Shown here: positions 53,986 through 64,000 of the stretch, in pieces
Layout of the letters: each line of letters begins with the position of its first letter
Numbering within the stretch: the first letter of the stretch is position 1
Assembly: GCA_020638735.1 (NCBI GenBank)
Contig: JACKHZ010000015.1
Span: forward strand, 1 to 64,000
Direction: 5' to 3'
Length of the DNA: 64,000 nt
Origin: Planctomycetota bacterium
GTDB lineage: Bacteria; Planctomycetota; UBA1135; UBA2386
Notes under the pieces: model-generated
The model's database searches: none
Told to the model about the DNA's origin: nothing
What the model saw: the letters and a program-made list of their open reading frames with translations, nothing else
Position numbers and translations under genes: made by a program

Positions 53986-54522
53986 CTAGAACCGTCCGCC
54001 GCCGAACTGCAGGTCCTCGAAGCCGGCCGCGCGGCAGGCGTCGGCGGCGTGCGCGATGTCGTCGTAGCAGCTGCCCGGCATGCCCTCGACGACGCACGCC
54101 ATCAGCTTCCTGCCGCCGGTGTCGCGGTCCGGCACCTGGCTGGCGGGATCGCCGGCGACGTGCTCGAGCTCGCGCCGGCACGCGGCGAGGTCGTCGCACA
54201 TCGTCGGGCCGACCTCGTAGCGCACGCGGTGGCCTTCGAGCACGAACCGCGGCGCGCGGCCGGTGTGTTCGTCGATCGCGCCGTCGCCGCCGAGATAGCG
54301 CCGCGTGCCGGGGGCGAGCACGTGCACGCGTACCGCCAGCTGCTCGACCGGCTGAACGACGACGTCGCGGCTGCCGCGGTCGCTCGGCAGCCATGCGTCG
54401 AGCCGCGATTCGAGCGTCTTGAACTCGATGCAGACGAAGAACACGATCATCAGGAAGACGACGTCGATCATCGGGGTCATATCCGACTTGACGTCGTCGT
54501 CGGGCACTGGGACGTGGGCCAT
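53986..54522 (-). CDS. exbD: ExbD/TolR-like biopolymer transport protein with Cys-rich domain
   Basis: 178 residues. One N-terminal membrane helix after D-D-D-V-K-S-D-M-T-P-M-I-D-V-V-F-L-M-I-V-F-F; the Asp in M-I-D-V is the conserved proton-coupling residue of ExbD/TolR. The periplasmic part is longer than typical ExbD and carries about five cysteines (M-C-D-D, A-A-C-R-R, M-A-C-V-V, S-C-Y-D-D, D-A-C-R-A) that could form disulfides. No ExbB, TonB or TolQ gene adjoins it. It should join an ExbB ring elsewhere to energise the outer membrane. It is divergent from the SGNH hydrolase gene. Confidence 0.85.
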   Translation of the reverse strand: MAHVPVPDDDVKSDMTPMIDVVFLMIVFFVCIEFKTLESRLDAWLPSDRGSRDVVVQPVEQLAVRVHVLAPGTRRYLGGDGAIDEHTGRAPRFVLEGHRVRYEVGPTMCDDLAACRRELEHVAGDPASQVPDRDTGGRKLMACVVEGMPGSCYDDIAHAADACRAAGFEDLQFGGGRF

Positions 54523-54567
54523 GGCGCCTGCAACGGTGCGCGACGCCACGGGGATCACTGCAATCCG

Positions 54568-55500
54568 ATGATGACGAGAGTCACCGCCGTCCTCCTCTCC
54601 GTCCTGCTCGCCGCGGCCGTCGCCCCGGCGCAGGGCCCCGCGAACGCAACGCCGGGCACCGCCGCTGCGCAGCCCGAACCTACGAAGGCCGTGCCGTTGC
54701 GCGTCGGCATCCTCGGCGCCAGCGTCTCGGACGGGTTCCGCTGCGAGTGGCGCGAGCGGCGCGACGACGGCACGTATCGCGCCGGGTTCAAGCTCGCCGA
54801 CATGCTGCCGCTGGTCTGCCCCGAGCGCGAGCTGCGCATCGAGAACCGCGCCTCGAGCATGACCTTCCTGGCCCCGGACAAGACCGGTCGTGAGGCGGTC
54901 GCCGCGGTGCTGGCCAGCGACGCGCAGTGCGTGTTCGCGGTCGACTACCTGTTCTGGCACTGCTACGGCAACCACGCGCCGAAGGGCCAGCCCGAGCGCG
55001 CCGAGGAGGGGCGGCTCGAGAGCCTCGAGCGCGGCCTCGCCGAGCTGGCGCGCTTCGAGGTGCCGGTGGTGGTCGGCGACATCCCCGACATGAGCAAGGC
55101 GGTCGGTCGCATGCTGCGCGCGACGCAGATGCCGCCGCTCGAGTCGATCGCCGCCGCCAACGCGCGCATCGCCGCGTGGGCGAAGGAACACCCGAACGTG
55201 CGCGTGCTGCCGGTGTCGGAGCTGATCGCGCAGCTGCACAGCGAGCAGCGCGTCGACGTCGCCGGCAAGCCGTTCGCGGCCACCGCGGCGCGGCCGTTGC
55301 TGCAGCAGGACCTGCTGCACGCGACGCCCGACGGGCTGGCGGCGATCGCCTGCCTGCTGGTCGACGCGATGCGGCAGCACGCGCCGCAGCTCGGCCTGCC
55401 GGATCAGGTCGACCCGGCGGCGACCATCGTGCGCGCGCGCGAGGCGAAGCTGCAGCGCGTGCCGGAGCAGCCGGCCGAGCAGCGCAAGCGGGCCGGCTGA
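54568..55500 (+). CDS. Secreted SGNH/GDSL-like hydrolase
   Basis: 310 residues with a signal peptide (A-V-L-L-S-V-L-L-A-A-A-V-A-P-A-Q). Block I is I-L-G-A-S-V-S-D-G-F near residue 47, a variant of GDSL with a candidate nucleophile Ser; F-W-H-C-Y-G-N-H near 135, V-G-D-I-P-D-M near 175 and a C-terminal D-L-L-H-A-T-P-D-G (block V, D-x-x-H) near 255 follow the SGNH order. Likely an esterase acting on an exported substrate. Two ATG codons in tandem open the frame; the first is used. It is convergent with the M17 peptidase gene. Confidence 0.78.
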   Translation: MMTRVTAVLLSVLLAAAVAPAQGPANATPGTAAAQPEPTKAVPLRVGILGASVSDGFRCEWRERRDDGTYRAGFKLADMLPLVCPERELRIENRASSMTFLAPDKTGREAVAAVLASDAQCVFAVDYLFWHCYGNHAPKGQPERAEEGRLESLERGLAELARFEVPVVVGDIPDMSKAVGRMLRATQMPPLESIAAANARIAAWAKEHPNVRVLPVSELIAQLHSEQRVDVAGKPFAATAARPLLQQDLLHATPDGLAAIACLLVDAMRQHAPQLGLPDQVDPAATIVRAREAKLQRVPEQPAEQRKRAG

Positions 55501-55515
55501 AGGGAGGCGCTGCGG

Positions 55516-57084
<1,569 letters not shown>

Positions 57085-57193
57085 CGAGGCATGGTGCAGA
57101 AGCGGTCCACGTCGGGCAATGGTGCGAACGACGCACATTTCGCCGCTCTCGACGCCGCGCGGCGGCTCGTAGCATGCGGCCCGCGAGAACCCG

Positions 57194-59377
57194 ATGAACA
57201 AGCTCCTCGTCCTGTCGATCCTGTCGCTCGCCGCGACCGCGCCGCTGGCCCTGGCCCAAGGCACCGGCCGGCTGACCTACGCCGACACCTCGAAGCCGAT
57301 CCAGTGGCAGGGCCGCCTGCCGTCGATGTCGTGGGCGCCGGACGGTGTGCATCTGCGGCTGGAGGGCGGGCGCCTGCTCGACCCGCGCAGCGGCGAGTCG
57401 AGCGCGGCGGCGGCAGCGGCCGGCGGCGACGACGACGACGCCACGCCGCGCAAGGGAGTGCTGGTGCACGAAGGCGACCTGTGGCTCGACGAGGTCGCCG
57501 GCGGTGGCGGTCGCGGTCGCGGCGGGCGTGGCATGCGCGGTCAGCAGAGCGGCCCGTCGAAGGCGGCCGTGAAGTTGACGACCGACGGCGCCGGCATCGG
57601 CGAGAAGGAGCTCGCGCAGCTTGCACCCGGCGAACGCTTCGCGTCGTTCGTGCGCGGCAACGACCTCTACGTGGTCGCCACCGCCGACCAGGCTCTGTGG
57701 CGCGTCACGTCGGACGGCGGCGACGAGCGGTTCCACGGCAAGCTCGACTGGGTCTACCAGGAAGAGGTCTACGGCCGCGGCGACTTCCGCGCGCACTGGT
57801 GGAGCCCCGACGGTCAGCGCTGCGCGTTCCTCAGCCTCGACGAGGCGCCGGTGCGCGAGTTCACGATCGTAGATCACGTGCCCGACGGCTTCCTCGAGCG
57901 CGAACGCAGCGTCGTCACCGAAGTCGCCAACTACCCCAAGGTCGGCGACCCCAACCCGTTCGCCAGGCTGTCGATCGCCGACTGCGCGAGCAAGCAGGTC
58001 GTGGCCGTCGACCTGTCGATGTTCCCCAAGGACCTGCTGGTGATGCGCGTCGACTGGACTCCCGACGGATCGACGCTGCTCGCGACGATCTCGGACCGCA
58101 TCCAGACCTGGGCCGAACTGGGCGCGATCGATCCGGCGACGGGCAAGCTGACGCGCTGGATCCGCGAGGACAGCTCCACCTGGGTCAACCGGCCCGAGTC
58201 GCCGATCTGGCTCGCCGACGGCTCGTTCCTGTGGCTGTCCGAGCGCACCGGCTACCAGCACGTCTACCACTACGCCAAGGGCGGCAAGCTGCTCGGCGCG
58301 GTGACCAGCGGCGAGTGGCAGGTGCGCAACATCGTGCGCGTCGACGAGGCCGGCAAGGTGCTGTGGTTCGAGGGCACCAAGGACGGCGCCACGGGCCGCC
58401 ACCTCTACCGCGTCGGCTTCGACGGCAGCGGCCTCGTCTGCGTCACGCCCGGCGTCGGCACGCATTCGTTCGAGCTCGACCCGGCGGGAGCGCTCGTGCT
58501 CGATCGCTGGTCGGCGATGGATCAGCGGCCGATCGCGCGCGTCACCGACGGCGAGACCGGCGAAGTGGTGCGCGTGCTCGGCGAGGCGGACGAAGGCGAC
58601 GGGCCGAAGCACGCGTTCTCGCCGCGGCAGCGCGTCACGATCCCGGCCCGCGACGGCTACGAACTCGACGCCTGCGTGATGTTGCCGATCGGCTGGCAGG
58701 AGGGGGGCAAGTACCCGGTGTTCTTGCCGACCTACTCGGGCCCCGATGCGCCGACCGTGCGCGACTCGTGGTCCCACTCGACCTATCACCAGTTCTTGTG
58801 CCAGCAGGGCTTCGTGGTGCTGCAGGTCAACGTGCGCTCGGCCTCGGGTCGCGGCCAGAAGCACACGGGCACCTGCTACAAGCAGCTCGGTGTGCAGGAA
58901 CTCGAGGACCTCGAGGACGCGGTCGACCACGTCTGCGGCAAGTTCGGCGGCGACCCGACGCGCGTCGCGATCAGCGGCTGGAGCTTCGGCGGCTTCATCA
59001 CCGCCTACGCGCTGACCCACAGCGACAAGTTCGCGCTCGGCCTCGCCGGCGCCGGCGTGCACGACTGGCGGCTCTACGACACGATCTACACCGAGCGCTA
59101 CATGCGCACGCCGCAGGAGAACGGCAAGGGCTACGACGAGACGTCGGTGATCAAGGCGGCGAAGAACCTGCACGGCCACCTGGTGCTGCTGCACGGCACG
59201 ATGGACGACAACGTGCACATGCAGAACACCATGCAGCTGATCTGGGAGCTGCAGAAGGCGGGCGTGCAGGACTTCGAGCTGATGGTCTATCCGCGCTCGC
59301 GGCACGGGCTGGCGCGCGAGGTCGGCGCGCACAGCCGTGAGTTCCAGTGGATCAGGCTGCAGAAGCTGCTCGATTGA
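57194..59377 (+). CDS. Secreted dipeptidyl-peptidase IV-like peptidase (S9B)
   Basis: 727 residues with a signal peptide (L-S-L-A-A-T-A-P-L-A-L-A-Q). An N-terminal beta-propeller (~30-480) includes the DPP4 Glu motif E-E-V-Y-G-R near residue 195, which holds the substrate N-terminus. The alpha/beta hydrolase has S597 in G-W-S-F-G-G, D671 in G-T-M-D-D-N-V-H and H704 in S-R-H-G, with spacings near those of DPP4. A Gly/Ala/Asp insert with G-G-G-G-R-G-R-G-G-R-G (~residues 65-118) interrupts the propeller. It should cut Xaa-Pro or Xaa-Ala dipeptides in the periplasm. Good RBS not obvious; ATG fits the signal. Confidence 0.93.
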   Translation: MNKLLVLSILSLAATAPLALAQGTGRLTYADTSKPIQWQGRLPSMSWAPDGVHLRLEGGRLLDPRSGESSAAAAAAGGDDDDATPRKGVLVHEGDLWLDEVAGGGGRGRGGRGMRGQQSGPSKAAVKLTTDGAGIGEKELAQLAPGERFASFVRGNDLYVVATADQALWRVTSDGGDERFHGKLDWVYQEEVYGRGDFRAHWWSPDGQRCAFLSLDEAPVREFTIVDHVPDGFLERERSVVTEVANYPKVGDPNPFARLSIADCASKQVVAVDLSMFPKDLLVMRVDWTPDGSTLLATISDRIQTWAELGAIDPATGKLTRWIREDSSTWVNRPESPIWLADGSFLWLSERTGYQHVYHYAKGGKLLGAVTSGEWQVRNIVRVDEAGKVLWFEGTKDGATGRHLYRVGFDGSGLVCVTPGVGTHSFELDPAGALVLDRWSAMDQRPIARVTDGETGEVVRVLGEADEGDGPKHAFSPRQRVTIPARDGYELDACVMLPIGWQEGGKYPVFLPTYSGPDAPTVRDSWSHSTYHQFLCQQGFVVLQVNVRSASGRGQKHTGTCYKQLGVQELEDLEDAVDHVCGKFGGDPTRVAISGWSFGGFITAYALTHSDKFALGLAGAGVHDWRLYDTIYTERYMRTPQENGKGYDETSVIKAAKNLHGHLVLLHGTMDDNVHMQNTMQLIWELQKAGVQDFELMVYPRSRHGLAREVGAHSREFQWIRLQKLLD

Positions 59378-59468
59378 TCTCGTCGGGAAAGGCGAGCGGC
59401 GCGTCGTCGACTGCTCGACCGCCGGCGCGTGAACCGCCGGCGATTGGCGTCGGCGCCGCGGCCGCTGC

Positions 59469-61283
59469 ATGATCCACGGCGTGTCCAACCGCGAAGGTCC
59501 CGTCCTGCTCGTACAGCTGCCGATCCCGCCCGTCGGCCCCGGCGCGCTGCGCGGCAACGTGCCGTTGGCGGCCGGCAACCTCGCGATGTTCGCCAGGGCA
59601 CACGGCCACACCGTCGACCTGCTGCCCGGCGGGCTGACCAACCGGCTCGGCGACCGCGGCGTGCTCGAAGCGATCTGCGCGCGGCAGCCGTCGCTGCTCG
59701 GCTTCACCTGCTACATGTGGAACGTCGACCGCGTGCTGTGGCTCGCGCGGCAGGTCAAGCAGCGGCTGCCGGACGTGCAGGTCGTGCTCGGCGGCCCTGA
59801 GATCACCGCCGACAACGACTGGGTGCTGGCCGAACCGAGCGTCGACTTCGCGGTGTTCGGCGAGGGCGAGCGCACCTTCGCCGAGCTACTCGATTGGCGG
59901 CGCACTGGCGATGCCACGACGCTGCCGAAGATCCTCGGCCTCGGCTTCCGCCGCGGCGAGCGCTTCGTCTGCAACCTGCCGCGGCCGCCGATGGCCGACC
60001 TGTCGGCGCTGGTGTCGCCGTACATCGGCGGCGTGCTCGACGCCGGCGACGAGGAGCAGCTGCTGCTGGAGACGGTGCGCGGCTGCGTCTTCAAGTGCAA
60101 GTTCTGCTACTACCCGAAGGCCTACGACAACCAGTACTACATGGCCTCGGAGCAGGTGCTGAAGCAGCTGCAGCACGCGCGCGAGCGCGCGGCGCGCGAC
60201 GTCTACCTGCTGGATCCGACGCTCAACCAGCGGCCGGAGTTCGTGCCGTTCCTCGAGCTGCTGAAGCGGGGCAATCCCGACCGCAGCCTGTCGTTCTTCG
60301 GCGAGCTGCGCGGCGAAGGGCTCAACGAGAAGCACGCCGAGCGGATGCGCGACGCCGGCTTCACCGAGGTCGAGATCGGCCTGCAGTCGACCGATCCGCA
60401 CACCCAGGAGCTGATGGACCGCCGCAACAACCTGCGCGCGTTCGAACGCGGCGTGCGGGCGATGCGCGCGGTCGGCATCAAGGTCAAGGTCGACCTGATC
60501 GTCGGCCTGCCGGGTGACACCGCCGAGTCGGTGCGGCGCTCGATGCACTGGGTCGCGGACAACGACCTGTGCGACGACGCGCAGGTGTTCCAGCTCAGCA
60601 TCCTGCCGGGCACCGCGTTCCGCCGCGAGGCGCAGCAGCTCGGCCTCGACTTCCAGGAGCGGCCGCCGTACTACGTGCTCGAGACGCCGACCATGGACCT
60701 CGACACCATGCAGGGCCTGCTCGCCGAGGCGGAGGAGATCTTCGGCGTCGAGTTCGACGCGCTGCCGCCGCCGGCGGTGGGTGGTGTCGGGGCCACGGGG
60801 CACGTGATCGAGAACGGCGTCGTCACGGTGCTGCGGCACGACCTCGACGCGGCGAGCGCGGCGCCGGCGCCGACGGCGCCGGTCGCGCAGAGCGTCTCGC
60901 TGTGGCTCTGCAGCCGCGATCCGTACGCAACCCTCGCGCGCGCGACCGAGCTGGTGCGCGCGCACCTCGCCGACAACCCGTTCTCGACGCTGCAGGTGGT
61001 CCTGCAGACGGCCGAGGAGTTCCCGCTCGACGTGCTCGATGCGCTCGCCGAAGCGTGCGCGCCACAGGTGCGCCTCTACCTCGACCGCTTCTACGAGTTC
61101 GCGCCCGGCGCGCCGGCTGCGGCGCGGCGGCTCGTGGTCGCGCTGCCCGACGCGGCGAAGGAGGCGCTCGACGACGACTGGATCGAGACGGTGCTGCAGC
61201 AGGCCGACGTCGTCTGGCTCGGCGCCGACGGCGCTGCGGCGGCGCTCGAGCCGACCTGCCGCGCCGGTGAGTGGGTGGCGTAG
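59469..61283 (+). CDS. B12-binding domain radical SAM protein with extra C-terminal domain
   Basis: 604 residues: cobalamin-binding domain (~10-150: A-A-G-N-L-A-M-F-A-R, G-G-P-E-I, F-G-E-G-E-R-T), radical SAM barrel (~190-430) with C206-x3-C210-x2-C213 in R-G-C-V-F-K-C-K-F-C, then E-I-G-L-Q-S near 315 and a glycine-rich G-L-P-G-D-T-A-E-S near 345. The last ~130 residues form an extra domain of unclear fold. It differs in size and extra domain from the other B12 radical SAM enzyme in this window. It is preceded by a 91-nt gap after the S9B gene and followed 38 nt later by the PhoD gene. Substrate unknown. Confidence 0.85.
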   Translation: MIHGVSNREGPVLLVQLPIPPVGPGALRGNVPLAAGNLAMFARAHGHTVDLLPGGLTNRLGDRGVLEAICARQPSLLGFTCYMWNVDRVLWLARQVKQRLPDVQVVLGGPEITADNDWVLAEPSVDFAVFGEGERTFAELLDWRRTGDATTLPKILGLGFRRGERFVCNLPRPPMADLSALVSPYIGGVLDAGDEEQLLLETVRGCVFKCKFCYYPKAYDNQYYMASEQVLKQLQHARERAARDVYLLDPTLNQRPEFVPFLELLKRGNPDRSLSFFGELRGEGLNEKHAERMRDAGFTEVEIGLQSTDPHTQELMDRRNNLRAFERGVRAMRAVGIKVKVDLIVGLPGDTAESVRRSMHWVADNDLCDDAQVFQLSILPGTAFRREAQQLGLDFQERPPYYVLETPTMDLDTMQGLLAEAEEIFGVEFDALPPPAVGGVGATGHVIENGVVTVLRHDLDAASAAPAPTAPVAQSVSLWLCSRDPYATLARATELVRAHLADNPFSTLQVVLQTAEEFPLDVLDALAEACAPQVRLYLDRFYEFAPGAPAAARRLVVALPDAAKEALDDDWIETVLQQADVVWLGADGAAAALEPTCRAGEWVA

Positions 61284-61321
61284 CGCTGTCGCGTGGCGCT
61301 GCGCGGGGGCATGATCGCGGC

Positions 61322-62944
61322 GTGAACCGTCTCCTCGTTGCACCGCTGGCGCTGCTGCTGGCGGCGTCCGCCTCGTCCCAGGACCACGACGACCACGGCC
61401 AGCCGCCGGTGAAGGCGCCGTTCGCCGGCCTCGACACGGTCTGCGTCAACGACTGGTGGAACCGCCCGCCGTCGAAGATCGTCGACACGCGCGTGCCGCG
61501 CGACCAGGTGATCTGCTTCGGCATCTACACCGTGCATGGGGGCGTGCTGAAGCTGTCGGCGCAGCTGTTTCCGCTCTACCCGGCGGAGACGCGCGAGGTG
61601 CGGCTCGAGCTGAAGCGCGACGGCGAGTGGCAGCAGGTCGCCACGGCGGAGGTGAACGACCTCGGCTGGTCGGCGCTGTTCCGCATCGCGGGCTGGGACA
61701 GCACACAGGACGTCGACTACCGGCTGCGGCACGGCGAGCGCGCGACGTTCCAAGGCCGCATCAGGAAGGACCCGACCGGCGACGTGGTGACGATGTGCGC
61801 GCTGTCGTGCAACTCCAACCGCGACCGTGGCGACCGCGCCAGCTACGTGCGCAACATCAACCACCAGGACCCGGACCTGGTGTTCTTCGCCGGCGACCAG
61901 AGCTACGACCACAAGGAACACACCGCGGCGTGGTTGGCCTTCGGCCTGCAGTTCCGCGACGTGTTCCGCGACCGGCCGTGCGTGACGATCCCCGACGACC
62001 ACGACATCGGTCAGCCCAACGTCTGGGGCGAATCCGGCAAGGTGTCGACGCTGCCCGGCTGCGCCGACGGCGGCTACGCTTTCGACAAGGACTACGTGCG
62101 CATGGTCGAGCGCTGCCAGACCGCGCATCTGCCCGATCCGTTCGACCCGACGCCGATCGGCCAGGGCATCGGCGTCTACTACACCAGCCTGATCGTCGGC
62201 GGCGTCGACTTCGCGATCGTCGAGGACCGCAAGTTCAAGTCGGGGCCGGCCGGCAAGATCCCGCAGCAGGGGCCGCGGCCGGACCACATCACCGATCCCG
62301 CCTACGACCCGCGTTCGATCGACCTGCCCGAGCTGGTGCTGCTCGGCGAGCGGCAGCTGCACTTCCTCGACGTGTGGGGTGAGCAGCGCGACGGCGTGGC
62401 GATGAAGGCGGTGCTGTCGCAGACCGGCTTCTGCGGCGGCGCGCACCTGCACGGCAGCAAGGACAACCGGCTGCACGGCGACCTCGACAGCAACGGCTGG
62501 CCGCAGCGCGGCCGCGACGAGGCGCTGCGTCGCATCGCCGCGGCGCATGCGGTGCACATCGCCGGCGACCAGCACCTGGCGACGCTGGTGAAGCACGGCA
62601 TCGACGACTTCCGCGACGGCCCGTGGGCGTTCGTCGTGCCGGCGATCGTCAACAGCATCTACAGCCGCTGGTGGTGGCCGGAGAACGGCGCGGCGGGCGG
62701 TGGCCACGACCCCGAGGACCTGCTGCCGTGGACCGGTGACTACCGCGACGGCTTCGGCAACCGCATCACGATGTACGCCTACGCCAACCCGGAGACGCCG
62801 TCGCACGGCAGTGGCTACGGGCGGGTGCTGTTCGACAAGCGTGCCGGCAAGGTCACGTTCGAGTGCTGGCCGCGCGGCGTCGACGTGACGAAGGCTGGCG
62901 CGCCGCAGTTCGTCGGCTGGCCGAGGACCGTGACGATCGACTGA
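61322..62944 (+). CDS. Secreted PhoD-like metallophosphoesterase
   Basis: 540 residues with a signal peptide (L-L-V-A-P-L-A-L-L-L-A-A-S-A-S-S-Q). A beta-sandwich (~65-155) precedes a calcineurin-like phosphatase domain: V-F-F-A-G-D-Q-S-Y-D-H near residue 185, I-P-D-D-H-D-I-G near 225 and H-I-A-G-D-Q-H near 420, the metal-binding set of PhoD-type alkaline phosphatases and phosphodiesterases. Start is a GTG; the nearest ATG in the region is out of frame. Likely releases phosphate outside the cytoplasm. It is convergent with the HipA gene and followed by two hairpins. Confidence 0.85.
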   Translation: MNRLLVAPLALLLAASASSQDHDDHGQPPVKAPFAGLDTVCVNDWWNRPPSKIVDTRVPRDQVICFGIYTVHGGVLKLSAQLFPLYPAETREVRLELKRDGEWQQVATAEVNDLGWSALFRIAGWDSTQDVDYRLRHGERATFQGRIRKDPTGDVVTMCALSCNSNRDRGDRASYVRNINHQDPDLVFFAGDQSYDHKEHTAAWLAFGLQFRDVFRDRPCVTIPDDHDIGQPNVWGESGKVSTLPGCADGGYAFDKDYVRMVERCQTAHLPDPFDPTPIGQGIGVYYTSLIVGGVDFAIVEDRKFKSGPAGKIPQQGPRPDHITDPAYDPRSIDLPELVLLGERQLHFLDVWGEQRDGVAMKAVLSQTGFCGGAHLHGSKDNRLHGDLDSNGWPQRGRDEALRRIAAAHAVHIAGDQHLATLVKHGIDDFRDGPWAFVVPAIVNSIYSRWWWPENGAAGGGHDPEDLLPWTGDYRDGFGNRITMYAYANPETPSHGSGYGRVLFDKRAGKVTFECWPRGVDVTKAGAPQFVGWPRTVTID

Positions 62945-62989
62945 GGGCGCGAGAAGAATTCATGATGCGCGCTCTCAGAATGCCAATTG

Positions 62990-63009
62990 GCAGCCGCCTG
63001 CGCGGCTGC
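62990..63009. terminator. Hairpin after the PhoD-like gene
   Basis: GCAGCCGC-CTGC-GCGGCTGC, a perfect 8-bp stem with a tetraloop, 45 nt past the stop. No U-tract. First of two hairpins between these convergent genes. Confidence 0.5.
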
Positions 63010-63010
63010 A

Positions 63011-63044
63011 CAGAGGCTTCGCGAGGATTCCCTCTCAGCCTCTG
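63011..63044. terminator. Second hairpin in the same convergent gap
   Basis: CAGAGGCT and AGCCTCTG (8 bp) enclosing an inner GAGG/CCTC pairing. It lies nearer the end of the HipA-like gene and probably serves that strand. Confidence 0.42.
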
Positions 63045-63093
63045 AGCGGTCATCGGCGATGTCCTTGCAGCGCCGCAACCATCGCCGCGGTCG

Positions 63094-64000
63094 TCACTCG
63101 ACAAGTCGGAACGCGCGTGCCATGCGCTGCTGCGTGGCCGCGCCGAGGCCGAGTTGCGAGGCGACGTCGCGCCACCCGCGCACCGCGTTCCGCACGGTGT
63201 CGAGGATCGTGCCTGCAGCCGGAGGGCGCAGTCGGAACCACTCGGCGACCTGCAGCAGCAGCCCGAGATCCTGGGTGTTGTCCGTTTCGCTGATGTTCAG
63301 GGTCAGGCCGTTACCGTCCGGGTTGGCGTTGAGGTCGTACGCCGGCGCCAACCGTACACCGTTCCCCTCGTGCAGAAAGCCGTGGTTGCGCAGGTGGTCA
63401 TCGGTGTTCGACACGCAGACCGAGAACGCGACGCGGCGCCACAGCTGCGCGAGGTCTTCGGTCGGTTGTGAGCCGTGCTGCATCAGCACGCCGGCCAGTT
63501 CGAGGTAACTGGCGTCGGCATGGCCCTGCTCGCCGTCGGAGCGGCCCAGCATCGTCATCGCCGAGGTGAAGTGTCGCCGCCTGCCGTCGTCGTCGCGATC
63601 GAACCGGCGGCTGGAGAACGTGCGGTGCCCTTGCCGGTTGGCAGCGCCGCGACCGAACACGTCGAGGCGCGCCTCGGGGACGTCGATGCCAGCCGCCGCG
63701 GCGAGTCGGTGCACGACCATCTCCCAGGCGCCGACGTCGTTCTCGTCGTGGCGACTCGGGAACTTGGCGATCCACAGCCGGCCGCGTTCGTCGCGAACGC
63801 TTGCCTTGGGGCGCGCGCCGCCGAGGGAGCCGCCCGGGGACACCAGCATGCGCAGCCAACGTTCGTAGTCCGGGTCGTGTTCGACGTCGTCTCGCTCGAG
63901 CTGCAAACTGGCATTCTGCAGCTCGCGCAACGAGGTCCATGGCGGCGCGGCGAGCGCTTCGTCGTCGTCGAGGAAGCGCTGCTCGACGCGGTAGCGCAGC
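63094..64000 (-). CDS. HipA-like serine/threonine kinase, 5' end beyond the window
   Basis: Partial: at least 301 codons, the frame being open to the right edge (the first residues seen are L-R-Y-R-V-E-Q-R-F-L-D-D-D-E). HipA_C features: L-G-G-A-R-P-K-A near residue 65, a W-I-A-K-F-P ATP-site lysine, and the catalytic N-T-D-D-H-L-R-N-H-G loop with the D-L-N-A metal region D-Y-D-L. HipA kinases inactivate glutamyl-tRNA synthetase or similar targets and are usually paired with a HipB antitoxin; none can be seen, as the upstream gene lies outside. It could equally be a stand-alone HipA-like regulator. Confidence 0.82.
   Translation of the reverse strand, partial: LRYRVEQRFLDDDEALAAPPWTSLRELQNASLQLERDDVEHDPDYERWLRMLVSPGGSLGGARPKASVRDERGRLWIAKFPSRHDENDVGAWEMVVHRLAAAAGIDVPEARLDVFGRGAANRQGHRTFSSRRFDRDDDGRRRHFTSAMTMLGRSDGEQGHADASYLELAGVLMQHGSQPTEDLAQLWRRVAFSVCVSNTDDHLRNHGFLHEGNGVRLAPAYDLNANPDGNGLTLNISETDNTQDLGLLLQVAEWFRLRPPAAGTILDTVRNAVRGWRDVASQLGLGAATQQRMARAFRLVE

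Overview
The window is about 70% G+C and gene-dense. It reads as a chromosomal segment of a free-living, Gram-negative, menaquinone-respiring bacterium. The gene mix suggests a high-GC member of the Planctomycetota or a relative: a fused glycogen synthase/glucan phosphorylase, large Ig-like/propeller lipoproteins, secreted DUF2911 and PhoD-like proteins, a small PFRPF/HPE-type protein, a FixJ-like regulator and two B12-binding radical SAM proteins. No rRNA or other phylogenetic marker is present, so this placement is an inference. I see no tRNA, rRNA, CRISPR array, prophage, IS element or integrase.

Layout. 1-5.6 kb: glycogen operon (GH57 enzyme, then a 1410-residue GT3-GT35 fusion). 5.6-8.7 kb: SDR, cupin-DUF2911, VOC and DUF72 genes, with two copies of a covarying hairpin repeat. 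8.8-11.5 kb: Ku, a stand-alone ATP-dependent DNA ligase and a MerR-TPR protein, coupled end to end. 11.5-16.7 kb: secreted FAD oxidoreductase, secreted zincin, a truncated small protein, and LigD whose ligase domain has lost its active-site motifs. 16.7-20.1 kb: a structured leader and a 1002-residue lipoprotein. 20.1-23.1 kb: MenG-CPBP-UbiX-UbiA, probably the late menaquinone steps. 23.1-26.1 kb: HolA-MutL. 26-31 kb: secreted and membrane proteins, a CnoX-like thioredoxin, a FixJ-type regulator, Der. 31-39.7 kb: TrkH, B12 radical SAM, glycosyltransferase, HEAT protein, Psd, LysM lipoprotein, TrmO. 39.7-43.3 kb: a large Gly-rich lipoprotein gene broken by a cluster of frameshifts. 43.5-46 kb: a sulfotransferase/DUF6473 pair. 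46-50.2 kb: argR-argF-argG-argH with ArgR operators, argF carrying one inserted base. 50-64 kb: YdcF-like protein, second DUF2911 protein, TPR protein, ExbD, SGNH hydrolase, M17 and S9B peptidases, second B12 radical SAM, PhoD-like phosphatase and a HipA-like kinase running off the right edge.

How the genes fit together. The clearest functional story is end joining split over two loci: Ku plus an intact small ligase at one, and LigD supplying polymerase and 3'-end-processing domains around a dead ligase domain at the other. The arginine operon, the menaquinone cluster and the glycogen operon are each coherent units, with stop/start overlaps (ATGA or GTGA) at many junctions. Convergent gene pairs are often separated by perfect hairpins without a U-tract.
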